Assembly: GCF_009707515.1 (NCBI RefSeq)
Contig: NZ_WLYI01000011.1
Location: forward strand, 1 to 64,000
Length of the DNA: 64,000 nucleotides
From: Pseudomonas karstica
GTDB lineage: Bacteria; Pseudomonadota; Gammaproteobacteria; Pseudomonadales; Pseudomonadaceae
Direction of reading: 5' to 3'
Positions 1 through 8,472 of this stretch are shown here, piece by piece (the first letter of the stretch is position 1; every line of letters begins with the position of its first letter). The position numbers and the translations under genes are program-made. The notes beneath the pieces were generated by a model. It made no database searches, had not been told where the DNA came from, and worked only from the letters and a program-made list of their open reading frames with translations.

Positions 1-1140
1 GTCAGCCATCTGCCGCAAATTCACGGCCAGCGCCAACATGCCCCCCTCGTCCAACCCCGGCTCCTCCTCATGCACCGCATGCACCGCAAGACACCCGGCT
101 GCGCGCTCAGCCCTCAGGTCAACTCGCGCAGCAATCCGTTCATGGTGCAAAAACGGCAACACGTAATAGCCATAGACCCGCTTGTGCTGTGGGGTGTAGA
201 TCTCCAGTCGATAGCGAAAATCAAACAAACGCTCGGTGCGACTGCGCTCCCAGATCAGTGAATCAAACGGTGACAACAACGCACTGGCGGGCACCTTACG
301 CGGGACTTTCGGTTCAGGCGCACAATAGGCCAATTGCTTCCAACCCTGAACCTGGCAAGGGACCAACAACCCCTCCTCCACTAACTCCGCCACGCGCGCA
401 CGGCTATCGCCAGGTTCCAGACGGAAATAATCACGCAGGTCTTTTTCAGTGCCTACACCCAATGCGCTCGCCGCCTGCAGCAGCAAACCTCGCTGCGCCT
501 CGGCTTCGCTCAAAGGGGCTTGCTGGAGAATCTCGGCGGGAATCACGCGCTCCGGCAAATCATACAGCCGCTCGAACCCACGACGCCCGGCGACGGTCAC
601 CAGGCCCGCCGCGAACAACCATTCCAGGGCATGTTTTTCATCGCTCCAATCCCACCACGGGCCGGCGCGCTCCTGGCGAGTCGACAAACTGCCGGCACCC
701 AAGGCGCCCTGCTGCTCGACGACGGCCAGGACCCGGCGAATGGTGGCCTGCTGCTCACGGCCAAAACGCGCCATCTGCTGGTAAATCCCCTCCCCCCGGG
801 CCGCCCGCGCCATGCGCCAGCGCATCAACGGGTAAAGCGCCATCGGCAACAACGAGGCTTCATGCCCCCAATACTCAAACAGCGAGCGTCGCCGGCCCTG
901 GCTCCAGGCCGCTTGCTCAAGAATCGCAGGGCAATAGTTGCCCAGGCGAGAGAACAACGGCAGGTAATGGGAACGCACCACGGCGTTGACCGAATCGATC
1001 TGCAGCACGCCCAGGCGCTCGATCAGGCGATTGACTTGCGCAGCCTTGATCAACGCAGGCGGCTGGCGGCCGGAGAAACCTTGGGCCGCCAGCGCCAGAC
1101 GCCGAGCCTGCTTAAGAGATAAGGACAGTTCTGCGGGCAT
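1..1140 (-). CDS. YcaQ/AlkX-type DNA glycosylase, winged-helix (partial, C-terminus cut)
   Basis: The reading frame is open for 380 codons from ATG at 1140 to the window edge, so only the last few residues are missing if the protein has the usual length near 400. The start has an AAGGAG six bases upstream. Residues 43-60 (LGVLQIDSVNAVVRSHYL) carry the QxD motif at 47-49 that is catalytic in the HTH_42/YcaQ family, which removes damaged or crosslinked bases from DNA. Several winged-helix repeats are expected downstream; YxLPERVIP and SPFDSLIWERSRTERLF near residues 195 and 295 fit this family. It is transcribed divergently from nothing close and seems monocistronic. Family assignment is firm; the actual lesion specificity is inference. 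Confidence 0.85.
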   Translation of the reverse strand, partial: MPAELSLSLKQARRLALAAQGFSGRQPPALIKAAQVNRLIERLGVLQIDSVNAVVRSHYLPLFSRLGNYCPAILEQAAWSQGRRRSLFEYWGHEASLLPMALYPLMRWRMARAARGEGIYQQMARFGREQQATIRRVLAVVEQQGALGAGSLSTRQERAGPWWDWSDEKHALEWLFAAGLVTVAGRRGFERLYDLPERVIPAEILQQAPLSEAEAQRGLLLQAASALGVGTEKDLRDYFRLEPGDSRARVAELVEEGLLVPCQVQGWKQLAYCAPEPKVPRKVPASALLSPFDSLIWERSRTERLFDFRYRLEIYTPQHKRVYGYYVLPFLHHERIAARVDLRAERAAGCLAVHAVHEEEPGLDEGGMLALAVNLRQMAD

Positions 1141-1204
1141 GTGCATCTCCTTGTATGCTCGCAACCTACCCTACCGCACCCCATGTTGTGTAGGGGCATC
1201 CAAG

Positions 1205-1414
1205 TCATTTGCGCAGCGGGTCTTCCCAAAAGTGGCGCTGGCTTTCCAACTCGACATCGGCGCGGCTCAGGCCGATATCCTTCAACGCATCGTCACTCAT
1301 GGCGGCCAAATCAATACGCTCGCGGTACAGAGTCTGCCAGAGCGCTACCCTTTGAAACAGGCCACTAAACGGCCGCTTCGCCATCAACACAAAACCTTTT
1401 TGACCTTTCATCAT
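1205..1414 (-). CDS. DUF1127 domain small protein
   Basis: This encodes 69 residues, with ATG at 1414 or 1411 and GGAGGG just upstream. The C-terminal half (WQTLYRERIDLAAMSDDALKDIGLSRAD) is a clear DUF1127 (YjiS-like) motif: a short helical, Arg-rich domain in which the sequence L.DIGLSR is the hallmark. Members in other proteobacteria have been linked to RNA binding and to phosphate or carbon metabolism, but the role here is unknown. It is divergent from the LysR gene at 1473, with under 60 bases between them, so the regulator may control it. Confidence 0.85.
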   Translation of the reverse strand: MMKGQKGFVLMAKRPFSGLFQRVALWQTLYRERIDLAAMSDDALKDIGLSRADVELESQRHFWEDPLRK

Positions 1415-1472
1415 CTCGCCCTCCAGTTGGGATGACTGAAGTCTGTGCCTGGGGTTATGATCAATCCAACGA

Positions 1473-2363
1473 ATGTTTATTATGCAATACATCTCGGAGA
1501 TTGATGAATTGTCCAGCTACCCAAGTATCGACACCGAAGTGCTGCGCACCTTCGTCGCCATTGCTGATCAGGGCGGTTTCACCCGCGCGGGCGAGCAGGT
1601 CAACCGCACCCAGTCAGCGGTGAGCATGCAGATGAAACGCCTGGAAGAAGATGTATTGCAGCGCAAGTTGTTCGAGCGCGACGGTCGGCAGGTCAAGTTG
1701 ACGCCAGAGGGGCAGGTGCTACTGGGCTATGCCCGCAGGATCCTGAAACTGCACAGCGAGGTGTTCAACACCCTGCGCGAACCGCATATGGTCGGGCTGG
1801 TGCGCCTTGGCACACCCGATGACTACGTCATACGTTTTTTACCGGGCATCCTCAAGCGTTTCTCCAAGGCTTACCCACTGATCCAGATTGAAATGCATTG
1901 CGAGTCGTCAACGGTGCTGATGCAGCGCCGGGACCTGGACCTGACTGTCGTCAGTCGCGAGCCAGGTAATGACATCGGCGAGCCGCTGCGTCATGAACGT
2001 ATGGTTTGGGTCGCTACACCCTGCTTCTGCGTGGATGACCACGCCACGCTTCCCCTGGCCGTTTCCGGCATGGACGGTTTCTGCAGCCAGTGGCCGCGCG
2101 CGGCGCTGGATGCCGAGGGACGCGATTATCGCCTGGCGTATCACAGCTCAAATGGTGCCGCAATCCAGGCAGTGGTGGGTGCCGGCCTGGCGGTGACAGC
2201 CACCATGGAAAGCCTGGTGACCGAAGACCTGCGGATATTGGGCACAGCCGAAGGCTTCCCTGCCCTGCCGTCGATCAATTTGCGGCTGCTGCGTAATCCG
2301 CGCACCACCTCCCCCATTACCGAGTGCCTCGCCGAGCACATCATCGAGGGCTTCAAACTTTAA
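1473..2363 (+). CDS. LysR-family transcriptional regulator
   Basis: This is a 296-residue LysR regulator. The N-terminal winged helix-turn-helix lies at about residues 20-80 (VLRTFVAIADQGGFTRAGEQ, then SAVSMQMKRLEEDV), followed by a linker helix and a periplasmic-binding-like effector domain (LVRLGTPDDYV...ITECLAEHI). The first 15 residues precede the conserved fold, so ATG at 1482 or a later start is possible; no strong ribosome site decides it. It is divergent from the DUF1127 gene and convergent with the TauE/SafE permease, with the two stop codons overlapping by 11 bases. The effector is not predictable from sequence. Confidence 0.85.
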   Translation: MFIMQYISEIDELSSYPSIDTEVLRTFVAIADQGGFTRAGEQVNRTQSAVSMQMKRLEEDVLQRKLFERDGRQVKLTPEGQVLLGYARRILKLHSEVFNTLREPHMVGLVRLGTPDDYVIRFLPGILKRFSKAYPLIQIEMHCESSTVLMQRRDLDLTVVSREPGNDIGEPLRHERMVWVATPCFCVDDHATLPLAVSGMDGFCSQWPRAALDAEGRDYRLAYHSSNGAAIQAVVGAGLAVTATMESLVTEDLRILGTAEGFPALPSINLRLLRNPRTTSPITECLAEHIIEGFKL

Positions 2364-3102
2364 AGGTCAACATCACCGCACAGACCACCAGGAAGCCGCA
2401 AAACAGGCCACGCAACAGGCGCTCAGGCATGGCATGGGCAACCTTCACCCCCCAACTGATGCTTAACAACCCGCCCACGGCCAGCGGTACGCCGATCGCC
2501 CAGTCCACCTCATGGTGGTAGGCGTAGGTCACCAGGGTCACACTGGTGCTGGGCAGCGCCAGCGCCAGGGACAGGCCTTGGGCAACCACTTGGCTGGTGC
2601 CGAAAAGGCTGGTCAACACCGGCGTCGCCACCACTGCGCCGCCAACACCAAACAACCCTCCCACAGACCCCGAGGCGGCGCCCAGCACACCCAGCCACGG
2701 CCACGAATAACGCATCTGCGCCAAGGGTGGCGCATTGTTGGTGAACATGCGCAAAAGGGTGTAGGCCGACAACGCCAGCAAAAAAGCGATAAACCCGAGC
2801 CGCATCACGTCCGCATTGATGCCCACTGCCCAGATTGAGCCCAGCCAGGCGAAACAGAACCCCATGACGCCCAGCGGCAATGCATGGCGCAACTCAATCC
2901 GGTTACGCTGGTGGTAACGCCACAACGCGAGCATCACATTAGGCACCACCATCACCAGCGCCGTGCCTTGGGCGATTTGTTGATCCAGTCCAAACAGCAC
3001 CCCAAGTACCGGGATGGCAATCAACCCACCACCGATGCCAAACAAGCCACCGACTGTGCCCAGAAGCGCACCCAGCACCCCATACATCGCTAAATCCGCC
3101 AC
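2353..3102 (-). CDS. TauE/SafE (TSUP) family membrane permease
   Basis: This is an integral membrane protein of about 249 residues with the two-repeat TSUP architecture: GTVGGLFGIGGGLIAIPVL near the N-terminus and GSVGGLFGVGGAVVATPVL near the middle. TSUP members export or import sulfite, sulfoacetate, taurine-derived anions or other small organic anions. No ATG follows the GGAGG site at 3111-3115; GTG at 3102 (spacing 8) or 3105 (spacing 5) are the natural starts. It is divergent from the LysR gene at 3209, which is a plausible regulator. Its substrate cannot be read from the sequence. Confidence 0.85.
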   Translation of the reverse strand: MADLAMYGVLGALLGTVGGLFGIGGGLIAIPVLGVLFGLDQQIAQGTALVMVVPNVMLALWRYHQRNRIELRHALPLGVMGFCFAWLGSIWAVGINADVMRLGFIAFLLALSAYTLLRMFTNNAPPLAQMRYSWPWLGVLGAASGSVGGLFGVGGAVVATPVLTSLFGTSQVVAQGLSLALALPSTSVTLVTYAYHHEVDWAIGVPLAVGGLLSISWGVKVAHAMPERLLRGLFCGFLVVCAVMLTFKV

Positions 3103-3208
3103 CACGCGCACCTCCAATCCCGAGCCTGCATGCTACGCAGTCCGCTCTAGTATGGAAACGCACAGCAACGCACAATGGCTATGCCAACTTCGCACAAGCA
3201 GCATTGCC

Positions 3209-4159
3209 ATGAACCCCAATACCTTGACCGATCAGCTAAGCCTGTTTCTTGACGTGCTGGAAGCAGGAAGCTTCTCCGCAGCCGCCCGACGCCATCCCTT
3301 GACGCCCTCGGCCGTCGCCCGGCGGATCGACAACCTGGAAAACTCGGTAGGCAGCCGGCTATTTTTGCGCAGCACTCACGCGGTGATACCGACACCAGCC
3401 GGCCTGGCCTTTGCTGAACGAGCACGGCGGATTGTCAGTGAGCTGCAACTGGCACGGGCGGAAGCAGTGTCCTTGAGCCATGCGCCTGAGGGGTTGATCC
3501 GTGTAGATGCCCCCGCGGCCTTTGGTCGGCGGCACCTGGCACCGGCCATCGCCGACTTCCTCAACGTCTACCCCGGCCTGGATGTACACCTGCACTTGAT
3601 CGACAGCTTCGTCGACATGCAAGGCGAGCACCTGGGCAAAGTCGACCTGGTCCTGCGGGCCGGGCATATCGTCGACTCCCGGCTGATTGCCACACCCTTG
3701 GCCAGCATCGTACGCATCGCTTGCGCCAGCCCGGCCTACCTGAAGCATCGCGGTACTCCTACTCATCCCCGAGAACTGAGCGAGCATGACGGCCTTGACT
3801 GGGAAGGCCTCGCCCCGCTGTTTGCCTGGCGCTTCGAGTTGGATGGGCGCAAGGCCAGCTACCGCCCGCAACGCATCCGCATGAGCGCCAACAATGCCGA
3901 AGCGCTACTTTCGGGTGCCCTGGCAGGGTTAGGGGTCGCGCACTTGCCGACCTGGCTGGTCAGCGAGTACCTGGTGCGTGGCGAACTGGTGCCACTGTTC
4001 TGCGAAAACGGCCTGCCCTCCCCGGAAACCGCCGGGATTTATGCGCTGCGCCTGGAGCAGCATGCCAACGCCCGCAGCCGGTTACTGCTGGAATACCTCA
4101 AGGCACGTTTCAGCCCTGTTCCACCCTGGGATCTGGCTTTGCAAAGCGGTTTGGGCTGA
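3209..4159 (+). CDS. LysR-family transcriptional regulator
   Basis: This is a 316-residue LysR protein beginning MNPNTLTDQLSLFLDVLEAG. The wHTH is at residues 5-65 and the effector domain (GLIRVDAPAAFGRRHLAPAI, SPAYLKHRGTP) resembles the large CrgA-like branch that often regulates an adjacent gene. ATG 3209 was chosen because it sits just before the conserved helix; ATG 3152 is an alternative without a better ribosome site. It lies about 100 bases from the divergent TauE/SafE permease gene, its most likely target. The codon context is ordinary for the window. Confidence 0.85.
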   Translation: MNPNTLTDQLSLFLDVLEAGSFSAAARRHPLTPSAVARRIDNLENSVGSRLFLRSTHAVIPTPAGLAFAERARRIVSELQLARAEAVSLSHAPEGLIRVDAPAAFGRRHLAPAIADFLNVYPGLDVHLHLIDSFVDMQGEHLGKVDLVLRAGHIVDSRLIATPLASIVRIACASPAYLKHRGTPTHPRELSEHDGLDWEGLAPLFAWRFELDGRKASYRPQRIRMSANNAEALLSGALAGLGVAHLPTWLVSEYLVRGELVPLFCENGLPSPETAGIYALRLEQHANARSRLLLEYLKARFSPVPPWDLALQSGLG

Positions 4160-4237
4160 CCGTTCGAACAGAATTATCTGGCGCGTTAAAGATTTGCCCG
4201 CTAGATTCCCGCTCAGACACGTTTTTAAGGCACAGCC

Positions 4238-4690
4238 ATGACCACGACACCCGACACTTGCGAATCCTTGCTGCTCGACAACCAGCTATGCTTCGCCCTG
4301 CACTCCACCTCCTTGTTGATGACCAAGGCGTACAAACCCTTGTTGCAAGCCCTAGGCCTGACCTACCCGCAGTACCTGGCGCTGATGGTGCTGTGGGAAG
4401 AGGACGGCTTGACCGTAGGTGAGATCAGCCGCCGCCTGCTGACCGACCCGGGATCCCTAACACCCCTGCTCAAGCGCCTGGAAGCAGAAGGCCTGTTGAG
4501 CCGCACCCGCAGCCGGGAAGATGAGCGCGTGGTGGTGGTAGAACTGACTGACGCCGGGTGGGCCTTGCGCGATAAAGCCATGGATATTCCCCAGTGCATC
4601 CTCGGCGCCAGCCGCCTGGATATGAAACAACTGCGCAAGCTGCAAGCTGACTTGTTGGCCTTACGGGCAAATCTGCAAAGCAGCCTGTAG
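4238..4690 (+). CDS. ohrR: OhrR, MarR-family organic hydroperoxide sensor
   Basis: The protein is 150 residues with a MarR winged helix (LTVGEISRRLLTDPGSLTPLLKRLE at about 57-81). Cys18 in the conserved NQLCFAL segment is the peroxide-reactive cysteine of OhrR, and Cys120 sits where the second, resolving cysteine is found in 2-Cys OhrR proteins. In this family organic hydroperoxides oxidise the N-terminal Cys, the dimer leaves DNA, and ohr is induced. The ohr gene follows 268 bases downstream on the same strand, with a palindrome-rich gap and a possible hairpin after ohrR. Assignment is firm. Confidence 0.93.
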   Translation: MTTTPDTCESLLLDNQLCFALHSTSLLMTKAYKPLLQALGLTYPQYLALMVLWEEDGLTVGEISRRLLTDPGSLTPLLKRLEAEGLLSRTRSREDERVVVVELTDAGWALRDKAMDIPQCILGASRLDMKQLRKLQADLLALRANLQSSL

Positions 4691-4700
4691 CTTCTTTCTG

Positions 4701-4733
4701 GATGAGCTGCGCCCCACTCGTGGCGCAGTCATC
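4701..4733 (+). terminator. hairpin after ohrR, possible terminator or attenuator
   Basis: The strand folds into a 12-bp stem with one bulged G: GATGA-G-CTGCGCC pairs with GGCGCAG-TCATC around an 8-base loop. It starts 11 bases after the ohrR stop. There is no U-run after it, so it is a weak terminator at best and may only shield the 3' end of the ohrR message. Confidence 0.4.
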
Positions 4734-4849
4734 CTGCCTCCTCCTGCCTGAAGTGGTGCGGAAAAGGAAAAGTCCTATGTTCCGCCCTACAAAAGCTACG
4801 GCATAAAGCCCCCTTTCGCACAGCCCGCATCAGCGGCAGGAAATGACCT

Positions 4850-4957
4850 CTAATTATTTTCAATAATTTATATTGCGCGCAAACCATTAGCGCAGTACAT
4901 TTACCTCGACATTTACTTAGCACGCAATTATTTAGCGCAAACAACGAGGAATACACC
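4850..4957 (+). promoter_or_regulatory. ohr promoter region with OhrR-like palindromes
   Basis: The last 110 bases before ohr are AT-rich. They contain the perfect palindrome TTGCGCGCAA at 4873-4882 and a related half-site arrangement, GCAATTATTTAGCGCAAA, at 4926-4943, closer to the gene. Known OhrR operators are AT-rich palindromes overlapping the ohr promoter, so these are the best candidates here. The ribosome site is ACGAGGA before ATG 4958. The exact operator is inference. Confidence 0.4.
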
Positions 4958-5377
4958 ATGCAAACTCTCTACACCGCAGTCGCCACCGCCACCGGTGGCC
5001 GTGATGGTCGCGCCGTTTCAAGCGACAACATCCTTGACGTCAAACTCGCCACACCGAAAGAGCTGGGCGGTGCCGGCGGCCAGGCCACCAACCCGGAGCA
5101 GCTATTCGCCGCCGGTTACTCCGCTTGTTTTATCGGCGCCCTGAAATTCGTCGCCAGCCAGACCAAACGCAAAATCCCGGATGACGCCTCGATCACCGCC
5201 CATGTCGGTATCGGTCAAATCCCCGGTGGTTTCGGCCTGGACATTGACCTGCACGTGAGCCTTCCCGGCCTGGCCCAGGATGATGCGCAAAGCCTGGTCG
5301 ATGCCGCCCACCAAGTCTGCCCGTACTCCAACGCCACCCGTGGCAACGTCGATGTACGCCTGCACGTAACCGTCTAA
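4958..5377 (+). CDS. ohr: Organic hydroperoxide resistance protein Ohr
   Basis: This is a 139-residue thiol peroxidase of the Ohr/OsmC fold that reduces fatty-acid and other organic hydroperoxides, using lipoyl groups as reductant. The two catalytic cysteines are Cys57 in the GYSACF motif and Cys121 in the VCPYSNATRGN motif. Arg18 and Glu48 are in the positions of the conserved active-site Arg and Glu. The length is that of the family. It is preceded by ohrR on the same strand and followed after 26 bases by a secreted hydrolase, which could be co-transcribed. Confidence 0.95.
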   Translation: MQTLYTAVATATGGRDGRAVSSDNILDVKLATPKELGGAGGQATNPEQLFAAGYSACFIGALKFVASQTKRKIPDDASITAHVGIGQIPGGFGLDIDLHVSLPGLAQDDAQSLVDAAHQVCPYSNATRGNVDVRLHVTV

Positions 5378-5403
5378 TCCCTACCTGACCATCGGAGATG
5401 ACC

Positions 5404-6420
5404 ATGAACACTTTTGGCAAAACCCTGACCGGTACCCTGCTCGCTTTGTCCATCACCAATGCCTTCGCCGCTGCTGGTGACGTCGAACACAACACCCAGG
5501 CATTTCTTGATGCACTGAACGCCGGTACCGGTAAACCGATGGAGCAACTGACGCCCAAAGAAGCCCGTGCGGTTCTGGTCGGCGCCCAATCGGGGGTAAA
5601 GCTGACCCTGCCCGAGGCCGACATCAGCCAAAAGACCATCCAGGTCGACGGCCAGCCCCTGGACTTGACCATCGTGCGTCCAGCCGGGGTCAAGGGGGCA
5701 TTGCCGGTGTTCATGTTCTTCCACGGTGGCGGCTGGGTATTGGGGGATTTCCCGACCCACGAACGCCTGGTGCGGGATTTGGTGGTGGGTTCAGGAGCGG
5801 CGGCGGTGTTCGTCAACTACACGCCATCACCGGAAGCCCACTACCCGGTGGCGATCAACCAGGCGTATGGCGCAACCCGCTGGGTGGCCGAGCACGGTAA
5901 AGAAATCAACGTTGATGGCAAGCGCCTGGCCGTGGCCGGCAACAGCGTCGGCGGCAACATGGCGGCCGTGGTCAGCCTGATGGCCAAGGACAAGGGCACG
6001 CCGGCAATCAAGTTCCAACTGCTGCTGTGGCCGGTGACCGATGCCAACTTCAACACCGCGTCCTACAACCAATACGCCGAAGGTCACTTCCTCACCAAGA
6101 ACATGATGCAGTGGTTCTGGGACAACTACACGACTGACGCCAAGCAACGCGCCGAGATCTACGCTTCGCCGCTCCGGGCAACCACCGCACAACTCAAGGG
6201 CCTGCCACCGGCGATGGTGCAGACTGCCGGCGCCGACGTGCTGCGTGACGAAGGCGAAGCCTATGCCCGCAAACTGGATGAGGCCGGCGTACCAGTGACC
6301 GCCGTGCGCTACAACGGCATGATCCACGACTACGGCCTGCTCAACGTGGTCAGCCAAGTACCAGCCGTACGCTCTGCGCTGCTGCAAGCCTCGGGGGAAC
6401 TCAAGCAACACTTGAAATAA
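5404..6420 (+). CDS. Secreted alpha/beta hydrolase, HSL-type esterase/lipase
   Basis: The 338-residue product starts with a signal peptide ending near AFAAAGD (residues 1-24). The catalytic domain carries HGGGWVLGD (oxyanion-hole HGGG), the nucleophile elbow GNSVGGN, the acid in ADVLRDEG and the histidine in MIHDYG, which is the hormone-sensitive-lipase (family IV) pattern. It probably hydrolyses short-chain esters in the periplasm. ATG 5404 was preferred to ATG 5398 because the GGAG at 5394-5397 abuts the latter. It lies 26 bases after ohr with no terminator between, so peroxide-linked expression is possible. A strong terminator follows. Confidence 0.85.
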   Translation: MNTFGKTLTGTLLALSITNAFAAAGDVEHNTQAFLDALNAGTGKPMEQLTPKEARAVLVGAQSGVKLTLPEADISQKTIQVDGQPLDLTIVRPAGVKGALPVFMFFHGGGWVLGDFPTHERLVRDLVVGSGAAAVFVNYTPSPEAHYPVAINQAYGATRWVAEHGKEINVDGKRLAVAGNSVGGNMAAVVSLMAKDKGTPAIKFQLLLWPVTDANFNTASYNQYAEGHFLTKNMMQWFWDNYTTDAKQRAEIYASPLRATTAQLKGLPPAMVQTAGADVLRDEGEAYARKLDEAGVPVTAVRYNGMIHDYGLLNVVSQVPAVRSALLQASGELKQHLK

Positions 6421-6445
6421 CGGCATGCAGTAAAAACAGCACCCA

Positions 6446-6478
6446 CGAAAAAGCCCGACTCATGGTCGGGCTTTTTCG
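6446..6478. terminator. Bidirectional intrinsic terminator between the hydrolase and efp
   Basis: A perfect 14-bp stem, CGAAAAAGCCCGAC against GTCGGGCTTTTTCG, surrounds a 5-base loop. It has T-runs on both strands and sits between two convergent genes, so it should stop transcription from both sides. Confidence 0.9.
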
Positions 6479-6495
6479 TATCGGTGATGCCAGAA

Positions 6496-7068
6496 TTACT
6501 TCTTGGCGCGACCTTTGTACGAACCACCTTCACGGGTGTCGATCTCGATCATGTCGCCGATTTCGATGAAGTCAGCCACTTGCAGTTCGGTACCGTTGCT
6601 CAGTTTGGCAGGCTTCATCACCTTGCCCGACGTGTCACCGCGAGCGGAGCCTTCGGTGTAGTCAACCTTACGCACGATGGTGGTCGGCAGCTCTACGGAA
6701 ACCAGGCGCTCTTCGAAGAAAATAGCTTCGCAGACGTCTTCCATGCCTTCTTCAATGAACGGCAGAACAGCTTCGATATCTTCAGCGTTCAGCTCGTACA
6801 TGGTGTAGTCAGTGGTGTCCATGAACGTGTAGGTGTCGCCGCTGATGAAGGACAAGGTCGCTTCTTTGCGGTCGAGGATCACGTCGTCCAGTTTGTCATC
6901 GGCGCTGTAGACGATCTCGGTCTTGTAACCGGTCAGCAGGTTCTTCAGCTTGGTCTTCATGATTGCGCTGTTACGACCAGACTTGGTGAACTCAGCTTTC
7001 TGAACCAGCCAAGGGTCGTTTTCGAGACGGATCACTGTACCGGGTTTCAGTTCTTTACCAGTTTTCAT
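6496..7068 (-). CDS. efp: Translation elongation factor P
   Basis: EF-P has 190 residues in three beta-barrel domains. It binds the ribosome next to the peptidyl-tRNA and relieves stalling at polyproline stretches. The tip residue is Arg32 in the segment KSGRNSA rather than the lysine of enteric EF-P. That is the form activated by rhamnosylation through EarP, whose gene lies immediately upstream on the same strand. Start ATG 7068 ([18 protein letters not shown]) is standard. The gene ends against the bidirectional terminator at 6446-6478. Confidence 0.97.
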   Translation of the reverse strand: MKTGKELKPGTVIRLENDPWLVQKAEFTKSGRNSAIMKTKLKNLLTGYKTEIVYSADDKLDDVILDRKEATLSFISGDTYTFMDTTDYTMYELNAEDIEAVLPFIEEGMEDVCEAIFFEERLVSVELPTTIVRKVDYTEGSARGDTSGKVMKPAKLSNGTELQVADFIEIGDMIEIDTREGGSYKGRAKK

Positions 7069-7116
7069 TGCGAATATCCGAATTTGGATGGGATTTACAA
7101 AAATCTAGGCCGCGTA

Positions 7117-8250
7117 TCATATCCAATTTAGGTAAAACTGTACCAGCACCGTCGCAAGATCGGCCTGCAAGCCCTGTTCCAGACACCATTTTTCAGCATG
7201 CGCAGTCAGTTGCGGCCAATGCTCAAGCAGCACTTTCCAGCTATGAGCCATATCGCCATCAGCGTTCCAGGCCTGCCAAAGCGCGACCACCGCAGCTTTG
7301 GCCGCCGGCGACAAGGCCTCGGTATACAGCTCAAGAAAGGCGTCAAGCTTGTCCAGGTGAATGTCTTCGTCCTGGCGATAGATGTGCCACAGCAGTGGGC
7401 GCCCGGCCCACTGGGCACGCACGAAGGAGTCCTCACCGCGCACGGCGTTGAAGTCGCAACACCACAGCAGGCGGTCATATTGCTCCTGGCGTACGAATGG
7501 CAGGACCTGCACGGTCAAGGCGCCTCGTTGATGGACATCCCCCACCGTCAACCCTTCCACGCCCAGCCAGCGCTGCACATCGCCGAGGATACGACCTTCC
7601 GGCACCAGCAGATGAGTGGCGTACCCATCTGCTGCCAGCACGTCCAGCCAACTGGCGAGCCCGGCGTTTTCATAGGCGAACAGCGACATCAGCCGCGTAC
7701 CTGTAGCTGCAAACACGCCAAGGCCTTGCAGGAACTGCCGCTGGGCGACAGCGTCCTGTTGAAATGCCTGGCGCTGCTCCAGCAAGCCAGCTTCACGTAA
7801 CAAACCACCGGTTCCCGGGCGAAAGCCGGGAAAGAAGAAGTACTTCTGCACGCCCTTGAATTTCACCGACGGCAGGCCGTGACAGCCGACTACCCAGTCT
7901 TCGGCGCTCAGGTAATCCAGGTTCATCCACAAAGGTGTGCGCTCGCGCTCGGCCATGGCCTCCATGTAGTCGGGCGGTAACTGGCAGGCGAACGCGGCGA
8001 TCACCACATCGGCCGCCGCCGTCACTGGCCACTGCGCTGGCCAATGGCGTACATCAACACCCTCTTGCCATTGCTGCGCCCGCTGCACATCCACCTGTGG
8101 GCACATGCGTTCGAACGCCCGCAGGTCATCGACCCACAAGCGCACGGCGCAATCGTGTTCGGCCACCAATTGCCGGGCCAGGCGCCAAGTCACGCCAATG
8201 TCGCCGTAGTTGTCGACGACGCTACAAAAAATATCCCAGCGGGCTTTCAT
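7117..8250 (-). CDS. earP: EF-P arginine rhamnosyltransferase EarP
   Basis: This is a 377-residue glycosyltransferase that moves rhamnose from dTDP-rhamnose to Arg32 of EF-P. The N-terminus (KARWDIFCSVVDNYGDIGVTWRLA) and the C-terminal LLWCCDFNAVRGEDSFVRAQWAGRP segment, with the conserved Asp/Glu cluster, are diagnostic of EarP. ATG 8250 was chosen because GGAG lies six bases upstream; the frame extends to a TTG twelve bases earlier. It is 48 bases from efp and oriented the same way, so modifier and substrate are expected to be co-expressed. The protein is cytoplasmic. Confidence 0.95.
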   Translation of the reverse strand: MKARWDIFCSVVDNYGDIGVTWRLARQLVAEHDCAVRLWVDDLRAFERMCPQVDVQRAQQWQEGVDVRHWPAQWPVTAAADVVIAAFACQLPPDYMEAMAERERTPLWMNLDYLSAEDWVVGCHGLPSVKFKGVQKYFFFPGFRPGTGGLLREAGLLEQRQAFQQDAVAQRQFLQGLGVFAATGTRLMSLFAYENAGLASWLDVLAADGYATHLLVPEGRILGDVQRWLGVEGLTVGDVHQRGALTVQVLPFVRQEQYDRLLWCCDFNAVRGEDSFVRAQWAGRPLLWHIYRQDEDIHLDKLDAFLELYTEALSPAAKAAVVALWQAWNADGDMAHSWKVLLEHWPQLTAHAEKWCLEQGLQADLATVLVQFYLNWI

Positions 8251-8472
8251 TCCGGGCTCCAACGATCAAAGGCTCGATTGTCCGTATAAATGCCTCGATG
8301 CAGAAGGCTTGATTGCGATTATTCTGCGCAACAGCTGTGCGACAATCGGCAACACCCACGTAACCTGCCCCACCCCAAATGCCAGTTCTGGCTGCAACAG
8401 GAGCAGAATGCGCCCAATGAAAAGAGCCAGGCCAACGTCTTGCAATGTTGCGATTGATGATCAAGCAGAGCC

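Noticed and set aside
189..989. 266-codon open frame on the plus strand
   Set aside because: It is antisense to the YcaQ-type glycosylase gene, has a biased Pro/Arg/Ala composition, and shows no ribosome site or domain.
3359..3871. 170-codon frame on the minus strand inside the second LysR gene
   Set aside because: It is a shadow of a well-defined LysR coding frame on the other strand, with low-complexity composition.
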